A stretch of DNA of 64,000 bases, taken from Panorpa germanica. Lineage: Eukaryota; Arthropoda; Insecta; Mecoptera; Panorpidae. Position numbers and translations under genes: made by a program. This document shows, one piece after another, positions 42,166 through 53,418 of this stretch (position 1 is its first letter; the number at the start of each line of letters is the position of its first letter). Under the pieces are notes generated by a model that was not told the DNA's origin, made no database searches, and saw only the letters and a list, made by a program, of their open reading frames with translations. The stretch spans positions 4,030,001-4,094,000 of the forward strand of contig OY783217.1 of the NCBI GenBank assembly GCA_963678705.1, in the 5' to 3' direction.

Positions 42166-42495
42166 TTGGCGGACTTGTTTGAACTGTTCCTCAAAAGACC
42201 AGGTTTGCTGAGAACTGGCGGATCCTTCGGAGCTGCTAGAGCTGGCCGAACCTCCTCGAGGTGCATTCTGCGGAGACGGTTTATCACAAGGTGGAGCGGC
42301 GACAGCCTGTGAAGGTGGTGGCATAAAGTTAACTGGAGAATATGGAAAATTGATTGGCATTTGAAAAGCTGGTGGTGGGCCCAGCATGTGACTTCCAGGC
42401 TGTCCTAAATGACCGCCTTGTGACATCGACACCAGTGACGATAAATGTGACGAGGTTAATGTTGATAGTGGAGATTCTCTCGCCATATCAAAATC
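42166..42495 (-). CDS. retn: dead ringer/retained (retn), internal exon ending at the start of the ARID domain
   Basis: This is an internal exon of the ARID3-family transcription factor, a nuclear protein that binds AT-rich DNA through an ARID domain and acts in embryonic patterning and neural development (family knowledge). It is 330 bp (110 codons), open throughout, and preceded on the minus strand by an acceptor (ttttacag). It begins D-F-D-M-A-R-E-S-P and ends in a consensus donor, CAA then GTAAGT. The first part is Ser/Pro/Met-rich and disordered, followed by a Ser/Gly/Ala run. The last residues, WSFEEQFKQVRQ, are the signature that leads into the ARID helices in insect Retn; the family continues with LYE-type residues, which must be on the next exon. 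That exon was not found to the left. Third codon positions are AT-rich, unlike the GC-rich islands nearby. The ATG at 42484-42486 is an internal Met, not the start, because the frame is open back to the splice site. Identification is by recalled motif, not by a search. Confidence 0.9.
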
Positions 42496-43424
42496 CTGTA
42501 AAATCGGATCAGTTCAAAACATGTGTAAACAGGTAATTCTGACTTTTATTATTGTATATGTAAAGCAAGTTAGCAGCGTAAGAAGGAAGAGTTAGAAACA
42601 TGCTAAGTGTTTAGCTCCTTACAAAATTATCCACCGTAAAAATTAATAAATTGAAGTGACGAGTTAAAGATTTGATGTCGTTAAAGCCCACATGTGTTTT
42701 TGTAATCAAAATTTCAGTAAAACGTCGGTCTATTTCCTATTTCTACATACATAATCAATTTAATTTGGTTACAACCAATCTCTGAAAATACGGCGGACGA
42801 TCCCGAAGACATAGCAGTCAAGCATCAATCATCGTCTTTCGCCCATTTTGTTGTCATAACGATAAATAGAATATTGTCTTTGACTGTGCAATGAATGTTA
42901 TTTTCACATTTTAACCAAATTGTTAGATGGCGAATAATCCATTTCCGAATTTTTCCTAATGGCGTTTTCTTTTCATAAAAAAGTTGCTCTCACTTTGAAT
43001 TTGTTTTTTATCGTTACGCAGTTTTACCAATAAAACAAGATAACATTATCAAGACAATACAAAATTAACTTTAATTACTTAAAGCTGCCAAAACTTTCAG
43101 TAAATCAACAAGCAGTATTTTGCTTTTTCAACTGTACTTTTTAAATTTCATTCCAAATTGGTTGGAAGAAAAAACGGTCTTTATAAAATTCAATTCTTTT
43201 GTATGAAGCTAGCAGATTAAGAAAGTTTGAAAAATAACAGAAAATCTAAATTGTTATTGAAATAATAATTTTGAAAAGTGTTATACGAGAAATTATAAAT
43301 TTGTAAGAAATAGAAATAGAGAATGTTCTAATTACAATGTCCAAGCATAAATCTTAAAATAAAGATAAGCAAGAAGTTTTTTTTGCAGCAAGCTAACATC
43401 TTGATATGGACTAACCAAACTGAC
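42496..43424 (-). other. retn intron between the two coding exons
   Basis: A 929-bp AT-rich intron bounded on the minus strand by GTCAGT and TTTTACAG. I see no repeat or secondary exon in it. If the alternative donor 12 bp downstream is used, it starts at 43412 instead. Confidence 0.75.
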
Positions 43425-43649
43425 CTTCATTTCCTGGACTTGCATCTTCAGTTTATCCAAAACATCTCTCTCATTGTCTCTATGTTCTGCTGTCAGATCC
43501 AATCCATTTCTATGTAGTTGAGGAATACCTAGATGATTTTCCAAACCACCGATGGCACTCAATCCTCCATTTACACCCAAGCCTTCGTCACTGCTTTCAC
43601 CTTCATCAAGGTCGTGATCGTTTTCACTGAGATCTTCCTCATTGTGAGA
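43425..43649 (-). CDS. retn: dead ringer/retained (retn), acidic N-terminal exon
   Basis: This 225-bp exon (75 codons, phase 0 at both ends) lies 929 bp upstream of the ARID-boundary exon on the same strand. It is preceded by a strong polypyrimidine tract and acceptor (ctttcttttag). It starts S-H-N-E-E-D-L-S-E-N-D, an acidic stretch, then a Gly/Leu-rich linker. It ends in an amphipathic segment, NERDVLDKLKMQVQEMK, that looks like a short coiled coil or helix. This matches the acidic N-terminal half expected before the ARID in insect Retn. The donor chosen is AAG then GTCAGT. A second in-frame donor 12 bp downstream (TTG then GTTAGT, exon end 43413) would add V-S-L plus one residue to the protein, and an RNA read would settle which is used. 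The product would join in frame to D-F-D-M-A-R of the next exon. Confidence 0.85.
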
Positions 43650-44373
43650 CTAAAAGAAAGAAGAAGAAGAAATTAGATCAAGTAGTAGTAGAGAGTGAAA
43701 ACGGTTTCCAAATAAAAGTATTAATTGACATTTTGTCATGGACGCAACCGAAAATATATCATACAAGAAAAGTGGTTTTTAAAGATGTTTAAAAATTATG
43801 GTACGAAAATAAAAGTTTTTATTAATGAAGAACAAAAAGAGCAAAAACGGTAACGGGGCAGATTGTTTTTTAAGTTACGTGATACGCAAAGAAGGGTGTT
43901 CATAAAGTGTGGCAAAATTCCATTTTTTCATTAAATAAACACAACATTATACAGGTTGTCCTCCAAGCAGACTTCCTCGTGTAATAATTCTATAAGAATA
44001 GTATTTTTATATTTCAAATAAATTATCATAAAATACAAAAGCGTTATATAATTTATATAAAGTTTATCAATTTATTTCGGTCCTAACCACTTTTTATTGT
44101 CTCGAAGCGCCGGGGATGTTCCCGTAGGAATATTCATTTACCATTCACACATTCAACTACATATGGGACGCATAGTATACTAGTGATGTAACAAATTCCG
44201 ATATTCCACATCGACAAACAAGCATTATATTATTTCAAGGATTTCCCACTTTAATTATAGGGCTGGAATAAAGAGCCACTTCTTTAAAGAGCCTTCGTAA
44301 GTAAAAATATATATTTTTCAATTATACGGAAGAAGCACTAATATATTAAGACTTCTTTCAATAAGTAGGATGA

Positions 44374-44524
44374 CATAAATAGCGCTACTATTGACAAATC
44401 CACATGATTTACAGATAAGACCAACCTTCAAACGATATGTGTAAAATTTCCTGTAATTCCGTTTATTAGTTTATGAGATTTTGTGTGTTGATAAAGCGTT
44501 GCTTTGTAATGGTGTAATAATGCT
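44374..44524. mobile_element. partial, diverged copy of the 29427-29720 MITE
   Basis: Aligned with the reverse complement of the 29427 element, this copy shows the order AGCGCTACTATTGACAAA, CCAACCTTCAAACGATATGT, AAAATTTCCTGTAATTCCG, TTATTAGTTTATGAGA, TAAAGCGTTGCTTTGTAATG, all close to the parent with small gaps and one larger deletion. It lies in retn intron 1 and lacks one terminal repeat. Confidence 0.5.
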
Positions 44525-45235
44525 TTTATTCAACGCCTGTGGACTCCGTTAAGGGGGCCATGGCACCTGGAAAAAGATTGTTTGTGAAAGGTAAAATTCA
44601 CTTGGGAGTGTGTAACTCACGGATTATATCTCAATCCGCTCCTGACTTTAACTGAAATCTAAAAAATATAAAATGATCCTCCTCCTGACTTCTACTTATT
44701 AATAAACTAGGCGGTCCAGATGGGACCCCTCGAAACAATTTAATCACTTGTCATCTGAAAACAAAACTAATAAGGTGTAATTGCGATACAAAACAAACCA
44801 TCAATATTATATTTTAATAAAAGATGTCAAGATGGAAAAATACAGAGTCCGAATAGAACTTGTCAAAGTATTGCTTTATTTGAACCGTATTTTCCCTTAG
44901 ACTTAATTAGTGCATTCAATTTATTACTTCAGTGTCGACAAGAACATTTCCAAATCAATCTGACAAATTGATTATTATTGTAAAGTGATAACAATGAATT
45001 ATAAAAGACATATGATAGTTAATGAACTTAATTTATTGATAACAATTTTTCGATTATTCATTCTGAGAAATATCTTTACAACAAAAGATCGATGTATCGA
45101 CTGTCCACCACTAGTCCACACATATTCCATTGTCACATACACGCATACTTAATTCACAGACACCTTGGTTCATACAGGGTTATCCAGCTTGTCTTATTAT
45201 ACACGATTTTTTAAATAATAAATGTATTATAAATC

Positions 45236-45310
45236 TTGGCCGCGCGTCCACAGCGGGCGATTAGGGGACAACATTAGGCGTTGTTTTTATTCAATTCCCC
45301 GCCGTGAAAC
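45236..45310. other. GC-rich patch
   Basis: A short island (ttggccgcgcgtccacagcggg ... ccccgccgtg) in retn intron 1. It does not hold a long frame. It may be an old repeat or an intronic regulatory element. Confidence 0.2.
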
Positions 45311-45800
45311 TGATTTATAATTACACAACACTTCGTACTTTTTTTTGTATTTAATATATAAGTAGGTATATAATGTTTAAAGGATATACTCGTACATTCA
45401 ATAGTAAATCTCTGATAAATTGTTTTTTATTTTTTATTAAACAAATGAATTCAACGCCATCTCACGGTCGTTGTGGTGTCAGGTGGTTCTTAACAAATTA
45501 TATTTCTTTCTATAGAATTATTTTTAATTCATTCATTATTGTTTTTTGTTTATTTTTATTACTAGTAGGTGTTTATATTTAAAGATAATATGTTCTTAAT
45601 TTAGCTAATATTTAATTTGGCTAACACCATCCAGTTTATTACTGTTTTAAATTAACTTTAAAACTAAAAGAATATTAAATTTTTAGATAAAAGCATTCGA
45701 CTCAAATATAGAATTTTCGTAATAAATAAAGATTGGAAAAACAGATATATTCTTTGGTTTTTACTTTGAATTCGTTTGACTGAGTGCACACGGCATTGTG

Positions 45801-46385
45801 CTGTACGTTTTTTTGCAGTATAAATATTATCGAATAGTAGTGCATAAATTTTTTTTTTAATAATAATTCACGGGCTTCCTAGGACAGCGGTCCTTTTTTC
45901 ACACTTCTTAATTCATTTTATTAACATTTTACATTTCAATTATTATTACACCTACACTTTTAAACCCGCTATATTCCACATCCTGTCTATCACTAAGCAC
46001 ACTGGCCACCTCGGATATCTTAACAGTTCCGGCATACTCGTTGGCAACACCACTCCATTTTTTACCAAAACTCTGTACAAATTATTTCTGCAGGCCTCCG
46101 TTTCTGTACATTGGAAGATCAAATGTTCTGGATCTCCTACACCTTCTCCACAATTGCACATATCTTCTTGTACCAAGTGATTTCTTTTAAAATGTGCCAA
46201 TGCCACTGTATGGTCTACCCTCAGTCTCGAGATAAGTAATAACACTCTTCTCGGACCTTGGGATTCCACCACCAACGACGTCCGCGCGTATACATTTTAT
46301 ATAGAACGATTCACACGACGTTTGTACTGCAAAACGTATGCGCTACTATTTATTTGATAATATTTATACTGCAAAAAACGTGCAG
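45801..46385. mobile_element. fold-back element with about 45-bp inverted arms enclosing a LINE tail
   Basis: The left arm (45801-45845) and right arm (46338-46385) are inverted copies: read the same way, both give ATGC(A/G)CTACTATT, then GATAATATTTATACTGCAAA and AAACGT(A/G)CAG. The right copy has a 3-bp insertion. A further partial copy, TACTGCAAAACGTATGCG, precedes the right arm. The minus-strand LINE tail (45850-46280) fills nearly all the space, its poly(A) lying directly against the left arm. The arms are inverted, so they are not a target duplication of the LINE. Confidence 0.55.
45850..46280 (-). mobile_element. 5'-truncated LINE: reverse-transcriptase C-terminal region and poly(A) tail
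   Basis: A 107-codon minus-strand frame (45952-46275) carries SRLRVDHTVALAHFKRNH, then C-x-C with a downstream H and C (DMCNCGEG, PEHLIFQC). This is the Cys/His motif that follows the RNase H or RT domain in I/R1/Jockey-type LINEs. After its stop come about 100 bp of 3' UTR and a run of ten A residues at about 45850, as expected for reverse-transcribed insertion. The endonuclease and RT domains are absent. This copy's frame is intact, so it is younger than the purine-rich LINE relics nearby and belongs to a different family. It lies inside the fold-back arms described separately. Confidence 0.75.
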
Positions 46386-48419
46386 TATATTGCATTACAA
46401 ACAGTACGTTAGGGTATTAAATAAATCTAAAATGGATTTAGCAATTAGAAAATAAGAAGTAGAGAAGTAACACAGGTCTTAAAGTTAAGGGTTTAGAGCA
46501 GAGGCACCTGTAGTTTAGAGAACGTTATCATTTGCACTGTGTAAAGATCAATAAGTTCAATTCAAACTTAATAGTAATTGCTACCCTGTATGCTATTAGG
46601 TCTTATCTAACTAACACAAATAAATGCATCCCCAAGCCCATTCTATCTTGCCCGAATCTATTCCGAGTTATCAACAAATTCAACTAAATGTTAAACAATA
46701 ACTATCAAAAAGCAAACATTTTAAACAAATTTAATAACAATTAATCAGTAGATATCAAAAACATGTTAAAACAAAACTAAAACCCAGTCCAAAACAAATA
46801 AGATTAAAAGCTGAAATTAATAAAATAAATAAAATTATTTATAAAATGACAAAGTACAAATGAGACTGTAAAATCGAAGTCCCGGATGATTATTTATCAT
46901 TATTTATATGATACATATATTAATTTGTCATTTATGATGCATTGCTGGCATTAACCAGAGACGGTTCTTTAATATAACGAGTATATACGAGACGAGCACA
47001 ACATGCTTTTCATGAACAGAGTCATTAGTATTGTAGTTATGTCGTTGTTTTATAGATGTCACTATAGGGTGTCTCATGCTCATGGGTTAAATCGTAACAT
47101 ATTTTATTTATGTTATGTGAACTATTTATTTATTTTATTCAAACTGATTTGATATAAGAGAGCTAACTTTTTATTTCACTTGTACTTTATGTACAATGCA
47201 TAACATTTATAGTGAGTGCAAGAAAATATTTTCTAAAGAGAAATGTTGGAAAAAAAATACGTCACTATTTCAAAGACGATCCCCTTTTTAAATGGTGTTG
47301 TCTTTATCTAGTTCGTTAAATTTCACTTCTGCACTCTGCCAGCAATATTTATGAGCTCAGCCATTTATTACTGGCGCCATATTCGTAATTAATCACATCG
47401 TTTCAATACTGCGTATATTTTATATGTATTGACAGTAAATAGAAAATGAAGAAATAGAATAAGATAATTTAGATTATAAATACAGATTATATTATATAAT
47501 ATAAAAAAAATATTTGCCAAAGATTGTTTAATATATAAGAAATAAATAATTCTATATTTATCAGTTTATTGGTTATAGATAAAAGCTATTATACAAAAAT
47601 ATATATTAAAAATTGAGGTTAGGTGCAAAAAGTGAGGTTATAAAATAGTTGTAATGGATATTGTAATCTTTAAATATTTAAATGACATCCGGTTGAGAAT
47701 TTGATAATAATATACGTAAAAGTGACTCATAAAAAATCGTAGTTAGTTAAAGCATGAGAAAAAAAGTGGTACGAAAATAGAAAACAAACATATCGAACAT
47801 TAAATCGACACATAGAAAAATAATAGGAAATCCGTTATCTATTGGAATATAAAAGAATATCATTTATCGTAAAATAATGGCATAAAACTAAAATAGAATA
47901 GAATGGAGATATGGTTATTTGATAATTTGTGTTAGTGACTCATAAAAGTAAGCTACAAATGATAAGTGCAAATGCACAACACCATATACTGTAAAGAATC
48001 CAAAGCAATTTTTACAAACTAACTTAATTTTTCAATTTTACTTTGCGTTCATGGTAGTATATATCTAATAATTGTTCTTACATAGTTCGACATAAATCTT
48101 TCTACATATAAGTATACAGTCTTTCAACAAGAGCGGTCATTTCAAATGTGTTTCAACAAGAAATGCCATTTTAAATCAACAGGAAAACACAATATTTTCG
48201 TGAAAAGTCGTGATATTTTTATTTTAATCCAAAGTACAAACTCTGATGTTACTAATGCAACACAATATCTGCCAAAAGTACCACAATGACGGTTGTATGA
48301 TGACAGTTCAATAATGGTGCGAAATTTAAAATGACACCTCATGTTTAAAGACCCTATATATAACCTATCTATTTTATAACCTATTGGGAACTTTAGTTCT
48401 TCAATAAGTCTCTTCTGTA

Positions 48420-48791
48420 TTCTTCAAAATAACATTTATCTTGCCTCTTTCTCCCTTTCAGTCTCTGTATCTTTCCTATCACTTTTCACTGTCTATTCTC
48501 CACTCGTATTCGCCTTTTATATGTTTTAGTGTCTCCTCTGCTCTCTTACACATTTTGCAGACTTTCCCCTCTCCTTCTTTCCAGTATTAATTACCTTTTT
48601 CTTCGTTGTCCGTTCTGAAACTCGGGATTGTTTTTGTATTCTTTTTATTCGTTTCCGTTACGTATGTTGGTATCTCCCTTTCCTTAATCCTCTTGTATCT
48701 CTTATTATATTTCTCATATTTCTCTCCACCTCCACGTTCCTTTTCTGAATTCACCCTCCTTGCTTGTCATTTCATTCTTTTCATAATCTAA
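48420..48791 (-). mobile_element. decayed LINE tail, minus strand
   Basis: The plus strand is pyrimidine-rich (runs of ctccc, tctctt). The minus strand translates to KYEKYNKRYKRIKEREIP, then a Lys-rich stretch, FRTDNEEKGN, an in-frame stop, and YWKEGEGKVCKMCKRAEET followed by LKHI. This order (basic region, FR.GNE, YW, C..C, H) is the C-terminal zinc-finger-like region of an insect LINE reverse transcriptase. It is a pseudogene fragment. Confidence 0.65.
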
Positions 48792-49740
48792 TCTAATTTT
48801 AATAATTCACCTAATTGAATTAATTTTATTTATTACATATATACAGTCTTCTTCTGCCTACAATCATTTTTAATTAGTGAAACAAATAACTGCCTTAGCG
48901 CCCATTAATACTTAAAAAAAGAATATCGTGTTTATTTCATTAAATACGATATTAAACAAAAATGAAAACTTGTTTTAATTTTATTGAACGTTTTGTTTGA
49001 CAATTAATAAACTCCTCCATAAAAATAACGTATTTATTTACTTTTAATTAAATTTAAAAAATTTTAAATTGCTTGTCAAATACATTGATACCAAATTAAA
49101 AACAAAAAAAAAAGTGAAATGAAAAAATCTTATAACTAAATACATGACAGCGCAGCACTTATGTGTGACACTGAAATCATAATATTTATATTACTTTAAT
49201 GTTTTTTTTTCTTTAAGTTAAAAACCTGCAGTACTACTTGAATATAAACGAGGTTTAGAATATAATAAACATTTAAAATAATATAGATGTATTATTACAT
49301 TCTAAACGCTTCTATTTAACTGGATTCTATTTGTCATTCCGATGACTGCGTTTGAAGAAAAATACAAATATTATATATAAATCGATGTTTTAAATTTTTT
49401 GAAAATATATTTTAAAATAAGGAGACCGCCCGCATTCTTAAGGCAACAATTTAAAGAGTTGAGAGTTTGGAGGTGCGTCCAGAATTGACACGCATTAAAA
49501 ATTGCTTAATGTGAGTTGTGATGAGTGAGATTTCCAAATGTCTATCAATCATTTACAAAATATTCAATTTTCAGTTTTATGACGAAATGTTTCATCACGT
49601 GGTCACGCTGAATGCTATTTTGGAACGCGGAACTGAAGTAATCTCGAGCTAGTGCATTACTTAGGAGAATATGACTGACTATGAATATGATTTAATATGC
49701 ATTAAATCATTAAATTACATATCATTGTGTTTAATTACAT

Positions 49741-50230
49741 TTTGTGATCCTTATTCTATCTACTGTTCTCACTCCTTCCAAAAGAGAAAAGAAAAATACC
49801 AACACAACATATGCATTTAAACCCCAGTAGGGGTTCCTTTTCGTGCTACTCTCCCTCCTGTTTCTACTCTGCCCTTCCTTCTCTTTCCTCGCTCCTTCTC
49901 TTTATCTCAGTATCAACGGTTTCCCTTTAATAACTGGACAATGTGCTCCAGCGTATCTATATCACTCCAGCACACCTTGCCATCCCTTCCTTCCTATTTT
50001 CACAGTATCTTCTACCGTTGTTAGTTTCCCAATCTAAATCTTGCGATCCCGCAGGTTGTATCTCTGTCTCTGCTCCTTAGGTCATCTTCCACATTTGTGC
50101 CTTCTTCTCTTCTTCTTTCTGCCTCTTCTGTCGCCATTTCGTTCCTTTCAAAGTACCTCTTCCTCCTTTCACTTTTTCCAACATTCTTTCTAATCTCCTC
50201 CCTTATTTTCCTTAGTTTCTTCTAACAAGT
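49741..50230 (-). mobile_element. decayed LINE tail, minus strand, sister copy of 56000-56460
   Basis: The minus strand reads from about 50226: KKLRKIREEIRKNVGK, then ERNEMATEEAERRREEGTN, LRSRDRDTT and IARFRLGN before a stop. The DNA then becomes frameshifted but still aligns by eye with the plus-strand LINE at 56000-56460. Both share GAGATAAAGAGAAGGAGCGA-like sequence and an almost identical CAGAGTAGAAACAGGAG followed by GAGAGTAGCA. The two are the same LINE family inserted in opposite orientations about 6 kb apart. No RT core remains. Confidence 0.65.
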
Positions 50231-50654
50231 TTCAACATCGGTCATAACACAAAGTAATATTTCTAAATGCAAACATTCTTGTACCACAATGAATACGTCA
50301 ACATAACCTATAATAAGATCATGATTAAAATGAATCAACGATTAAGAAATATTATAAATAATTGGTAGTTCGCTGTCAATCAGTTGAATACGTCTAGAAT
50401 GTCAATATATCTCTATAAGACTTCAAATAAACATTCATCAATATTTTCAAATGAATAATTACATCCAGAGATCAGTATTCTCGTACAGCAACATTAAACA
50501 TTCTTAAGACAACCAAGCAACCACGAACGGAACGATCAAATCGTCTGGATCGTTTCATTTTCTGTGTTCTATATAGATCATTATTTTTTTGAAGGAACAT
50601 ATCAATAAACGATCACATACTCTTGATTCAAGTTCAAGTGAAATAGATGTCTAC

Positions 50655-50766
50655 CTAGGTAACTGCGGAGTCTGAAGGTCCACTGGAGCTTCGACGTGAA
50701 CCTGGACATGGAAATGGAGAAACGACCCCTGCGGCGCCCAACAACTGTCATCTGATCATGAGATAA
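50655..50766 (+). other. GC-rich exon-like island, reading uncertain
   Basis: About 100 bp with markedly higher G+C than its flanks, in retn intron 1. Three readings compete. On plus, after the acceptor gtctacctag, a frame runs V-T-A-E-S-E-G-P-L and on to N-C-H-L-I-M-R then TAA (50764-50766). A second plus frame, from a weaker acceptor (gcggag), contains HWSFDVNLDMEMEKRP and stops at 50753-50755, with about three quarters of its third positions G or C. On minus, the acceptor tcatgatcag leads into frames of similar length, but the exon to GTAGAC would be 97 bp and cannot fit retn phase 0-0. The strong G/C third-position bias resembles the island at 40092-40177, so a shared plus-strand gene nested in retn is possible. 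The family is not recognised. Confidence 0.35.
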
Positions 50767-50854
50767 TACAAGACAAGTTCAAATCAATCAATAAAAGATC
50801 GTTATTAATATATCTAATGTATTTATAATATTAATTACTTGTCTTTTTGTAACA

Positions 50855-51184
50855 ATGGAATGTTTGAAATGTGTAGCATTGAAATGGAATATTGGAAAAA
50901 GTATAGGCGCCGATTATGATCTGATTGTTGTCGAAAATAATCCATCCGTGATTAGAACCATCTCAAGAATCCAATTTTTCAGAGTACTCAAATTGCAAAT
51001 TGCGTTGATTATGTTCTGGTTGCTTCATTTCTTCCAAAAGAAGAACTTTTCAAAACGTTCATGCCTTCAATTATACCTAGAAATTAAATACCGACAGAAT
51101 AGCTCATTGGTTAGAACTCCACGATCTATGATCGATTGTTTTATTACTCTGTTACAGATCATGAATACGGAACGTGGTATATAA
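50855..51184 (+). CDS. 109-codon open frame overlapping a SINE fragment; doubtful
   Basis: A single frame of 109 codons begins MECLKCVALKWNIGKSIG and includes ADYDLIVVENNPSVIRTI. The last third runs into the tRNA-derived SINE fragment at 51092-51185, so the 3' part is certainly not an independent protein. The first 50 codons are not recognised. It is probably accidental or a fragment of a decayed element. Confidence 0.12.
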   Translation: MECLKCVALKWNIGKSIGADYDLIVVENNPSVIRTISRIQFFRVLKLQIALIMFWLLHFFQKKNFSKRSCLQLYLEIKYRQNSSLVRTPRSMIDCFITLLQIMNTERGI

Positions 51185-51185
51185 C
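51092..51185 (+). mobile_element. tRNA-derived SINE fragment, same family as 25095-25200
   Basis: An A-box-like TAGCTCATTGGTTAGAAC (51099-51116), typical of tRNA-derived SINE heads, is followed by a degraded B-box region and the shared body TTTTATTACTCTGTTACAGAT. Together with the 25-kb copy, which keeps the B box, it defines one SINE family in this genome. Confidence 0.45.
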
Positions 51186-53039
51186 TAAATCTTTCTTAAA
51201 ATAAACTGCGTAAACGCACCTTTACGTTGGTAAATAAGACTTTCTGTTGACCCTGTATAAAACACAATGTAAAAAAAACAACTTTCCGACTAATAACCCG
51301 CCATATTTAAATTAAATATGCATTTCTAACCGTCCTACACAACACCGACTAGACGTTGACGCTAGACAATAATATACCCACATTTTAAGTTAAAACACAC
51401 ACACATGGAAACGCACATTCACATAAGAAACGAAGGCACTGACGCTAAAGGATATGCACACACGACCGAAACAAGTGTTATTAGCATAGAGCAAATATCA
51501 GTCAGGTAAAGTTAAAAAAAAAAAAAACTCTTTGTAAGTTGTTTTTAGTTGCCCCTTCTTAAATATGTATGTGTGTTCAGAGTTTTAAAACTTTTATATT
51601 ATAATTAATTATATGGAAATATTTTAAACTACTGAAATTCTCAAATAATGGAATCTTTGAAGTTTCCAGATGTTTTCCTTTAGTTTGGAGATCAATCAAA
51701 GTCTTCAATGTCTTAGTTTTTATTGAAAGTTTTTCTTTCTAAATATTTTGAGAAATATGTAATAGATAAATATTGTGTTATTTCTGAGGTATGCAAATAT
51801 TAAATTTAAAAAAAATATTTTAGATTAATTTCAATTAACATTTCAGTTTAATTCACTAGAACCGGCTAAGATACAGCTACCTACACCATATTGTAATGAA
51901 GATTCTTCTCTTAGAAGCATCTCTTGCCAAAGGGAGAATGCCACAGGAAGATAATATAGAATAGGAACTAAGAAAAAAGGATCACAAAGAGATTTAGATA
52001 AATAAGGGATTGTAAATAATTTGGAGAAGATGTGATAGAATATAATTAAACTAACGAAGACGTTCTGTAAATTTTGCACTACCTTGAGAATAAGGTGGTT
52101 ACGACGACATTGCTTAATTTCAGACCAATTCTGTTCAATCTAATAATAATTTACTTGTATGTAGTACTTCAAAAGGAACCAGTAGATGAAGGGCACGATA
52201 ACCATTCCTGGGTCAGTTTTCAATTTGTTCCAGTGAAGTAGTTTAGGCCTACCTTATAGTCACGAATTTATTTGATTTCCACTCCACGCAATGACCATAA
52301 TACTTTAATGACAATTGATTACATCTTCATATAATTTTTCAGAGATATGGTGATGAATTAACATGCTCCTATCAAAAAAGCGTAAGTAGGTGTTGACCAT
52401 TACTATTTCATGAACACATTAGATAATTAGTCTTCAATTACGATAATGATGTACGAGTACAAACTGTTTTATTATCACCAAAACTCCGTTTATTCTATCA
52501 TGCAATCCAATCATAGCAACCGTCAGTTGCATATACTAGCATACCACCATTTTAATTAAATTAAAAGCTACGAATTGGTCAGCATTCATCATAAAGCTGA
52601 ATAAATTATAAATGAAATAATAATATGTAATAAAATGGCACGAATCAGACATCATGCATGCAAACACAAAAAACTTCAAAGGGAAATGCATTAGGGTTGA
52701 TTTTACCCTTTTATTATCTGTGTAGGCGTATATAATTCTTGTATTAGTTGCATTATATACTTTACATGTAAGTTAGTTATAATCGCTGTGTGAAATAATA
52801 ATGTTACTACACGTTGCGTTGTTTTCAATTACCGTTTTACATTGTCTTGATGATATAACCTCAAAAAAACGTTTATTTTTAGACGTTTTATTATATATTT
52901 GGCGATTGATGTTTCTAGAAACAAGAATTGACCTTTTACATGTAACAGAGTATTTCGTTCATGAAATTTCAGGGTTGAATTAAAATAATTATCCAAAAAT
53001 ATTACGAAAAAATAAATTCAGTTACGCCAGTAAATAGTT

Positions 53040-53189
53040 ATGGACACCTGTAATAATCCCATAATGGTCAGCAAGTGCAAGGCTTTCCCCCTGCCCCGGG
53101 TATTTTCAAATGATACATGCAGTTCGGATGGGTTTGTTGATATAACAATTATAGTCGTAGAAGACGATCGGGGTGCGTTTGGACTTTAG
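53040..53189 (+). other. GC-rich island with a 49-codon open frame of unknown nature
   Basis: An ATG at 53040 opens a 49-codon frame ending TAG at 53187-53189. Its first 20 codons (containing MVSKCKAFPLPR) use mostly G/C third positions and are followed by a possible donor, CGG then GTATTT. The remainder is AT-rich, which suggests that only the first part could be an exon. An open minus-strand frame (with YPGQGESLALADHYG) crosses the same bases. GC-rich sequence continues to about 53280. It could be a coding exon or a decayed retroelement, and I cannot choose between them. Confidence 0.25.
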
Positions 53190-53418
53190 AATATTTCTGA
53201 TGCCTGCGTTGTTGGGTTAGGATTGAACAATCAACTTTATTTGTACACGTGTGTCGGCCTTGGTGTTGTGTCATGTTTGCAATGGAAGACAAAACGTTTA
53301 GACATAAAAAATGACATTCCAATGCTTAATAAGTATCAAATAACAAAATAGATATTTATTTGAATCTTTCATTTAATTTCTTACTACTACTTTACTTTGA
53401 TTGTTTCTTACATATTTT

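Noticed and set aside
44520-44580. Start-like GCCATGG on plus and an acceptor (tctttttccag) on minus
   Set aside because: Frames are only about 11-13 codons on either strand and fit no neighbouring exon.
48606-48791. Hydrophobic plus-strand frame resembling a membrane peptide
   Set aside because: The pyrimidine-rich antisense of a LINE tail always translates as Leu/Phe/Ser.
49843-50037. Plus-strand Ser/Pro/Leu frame
   Set aside because: It is antisense to the LINE tail at 49741-50230.
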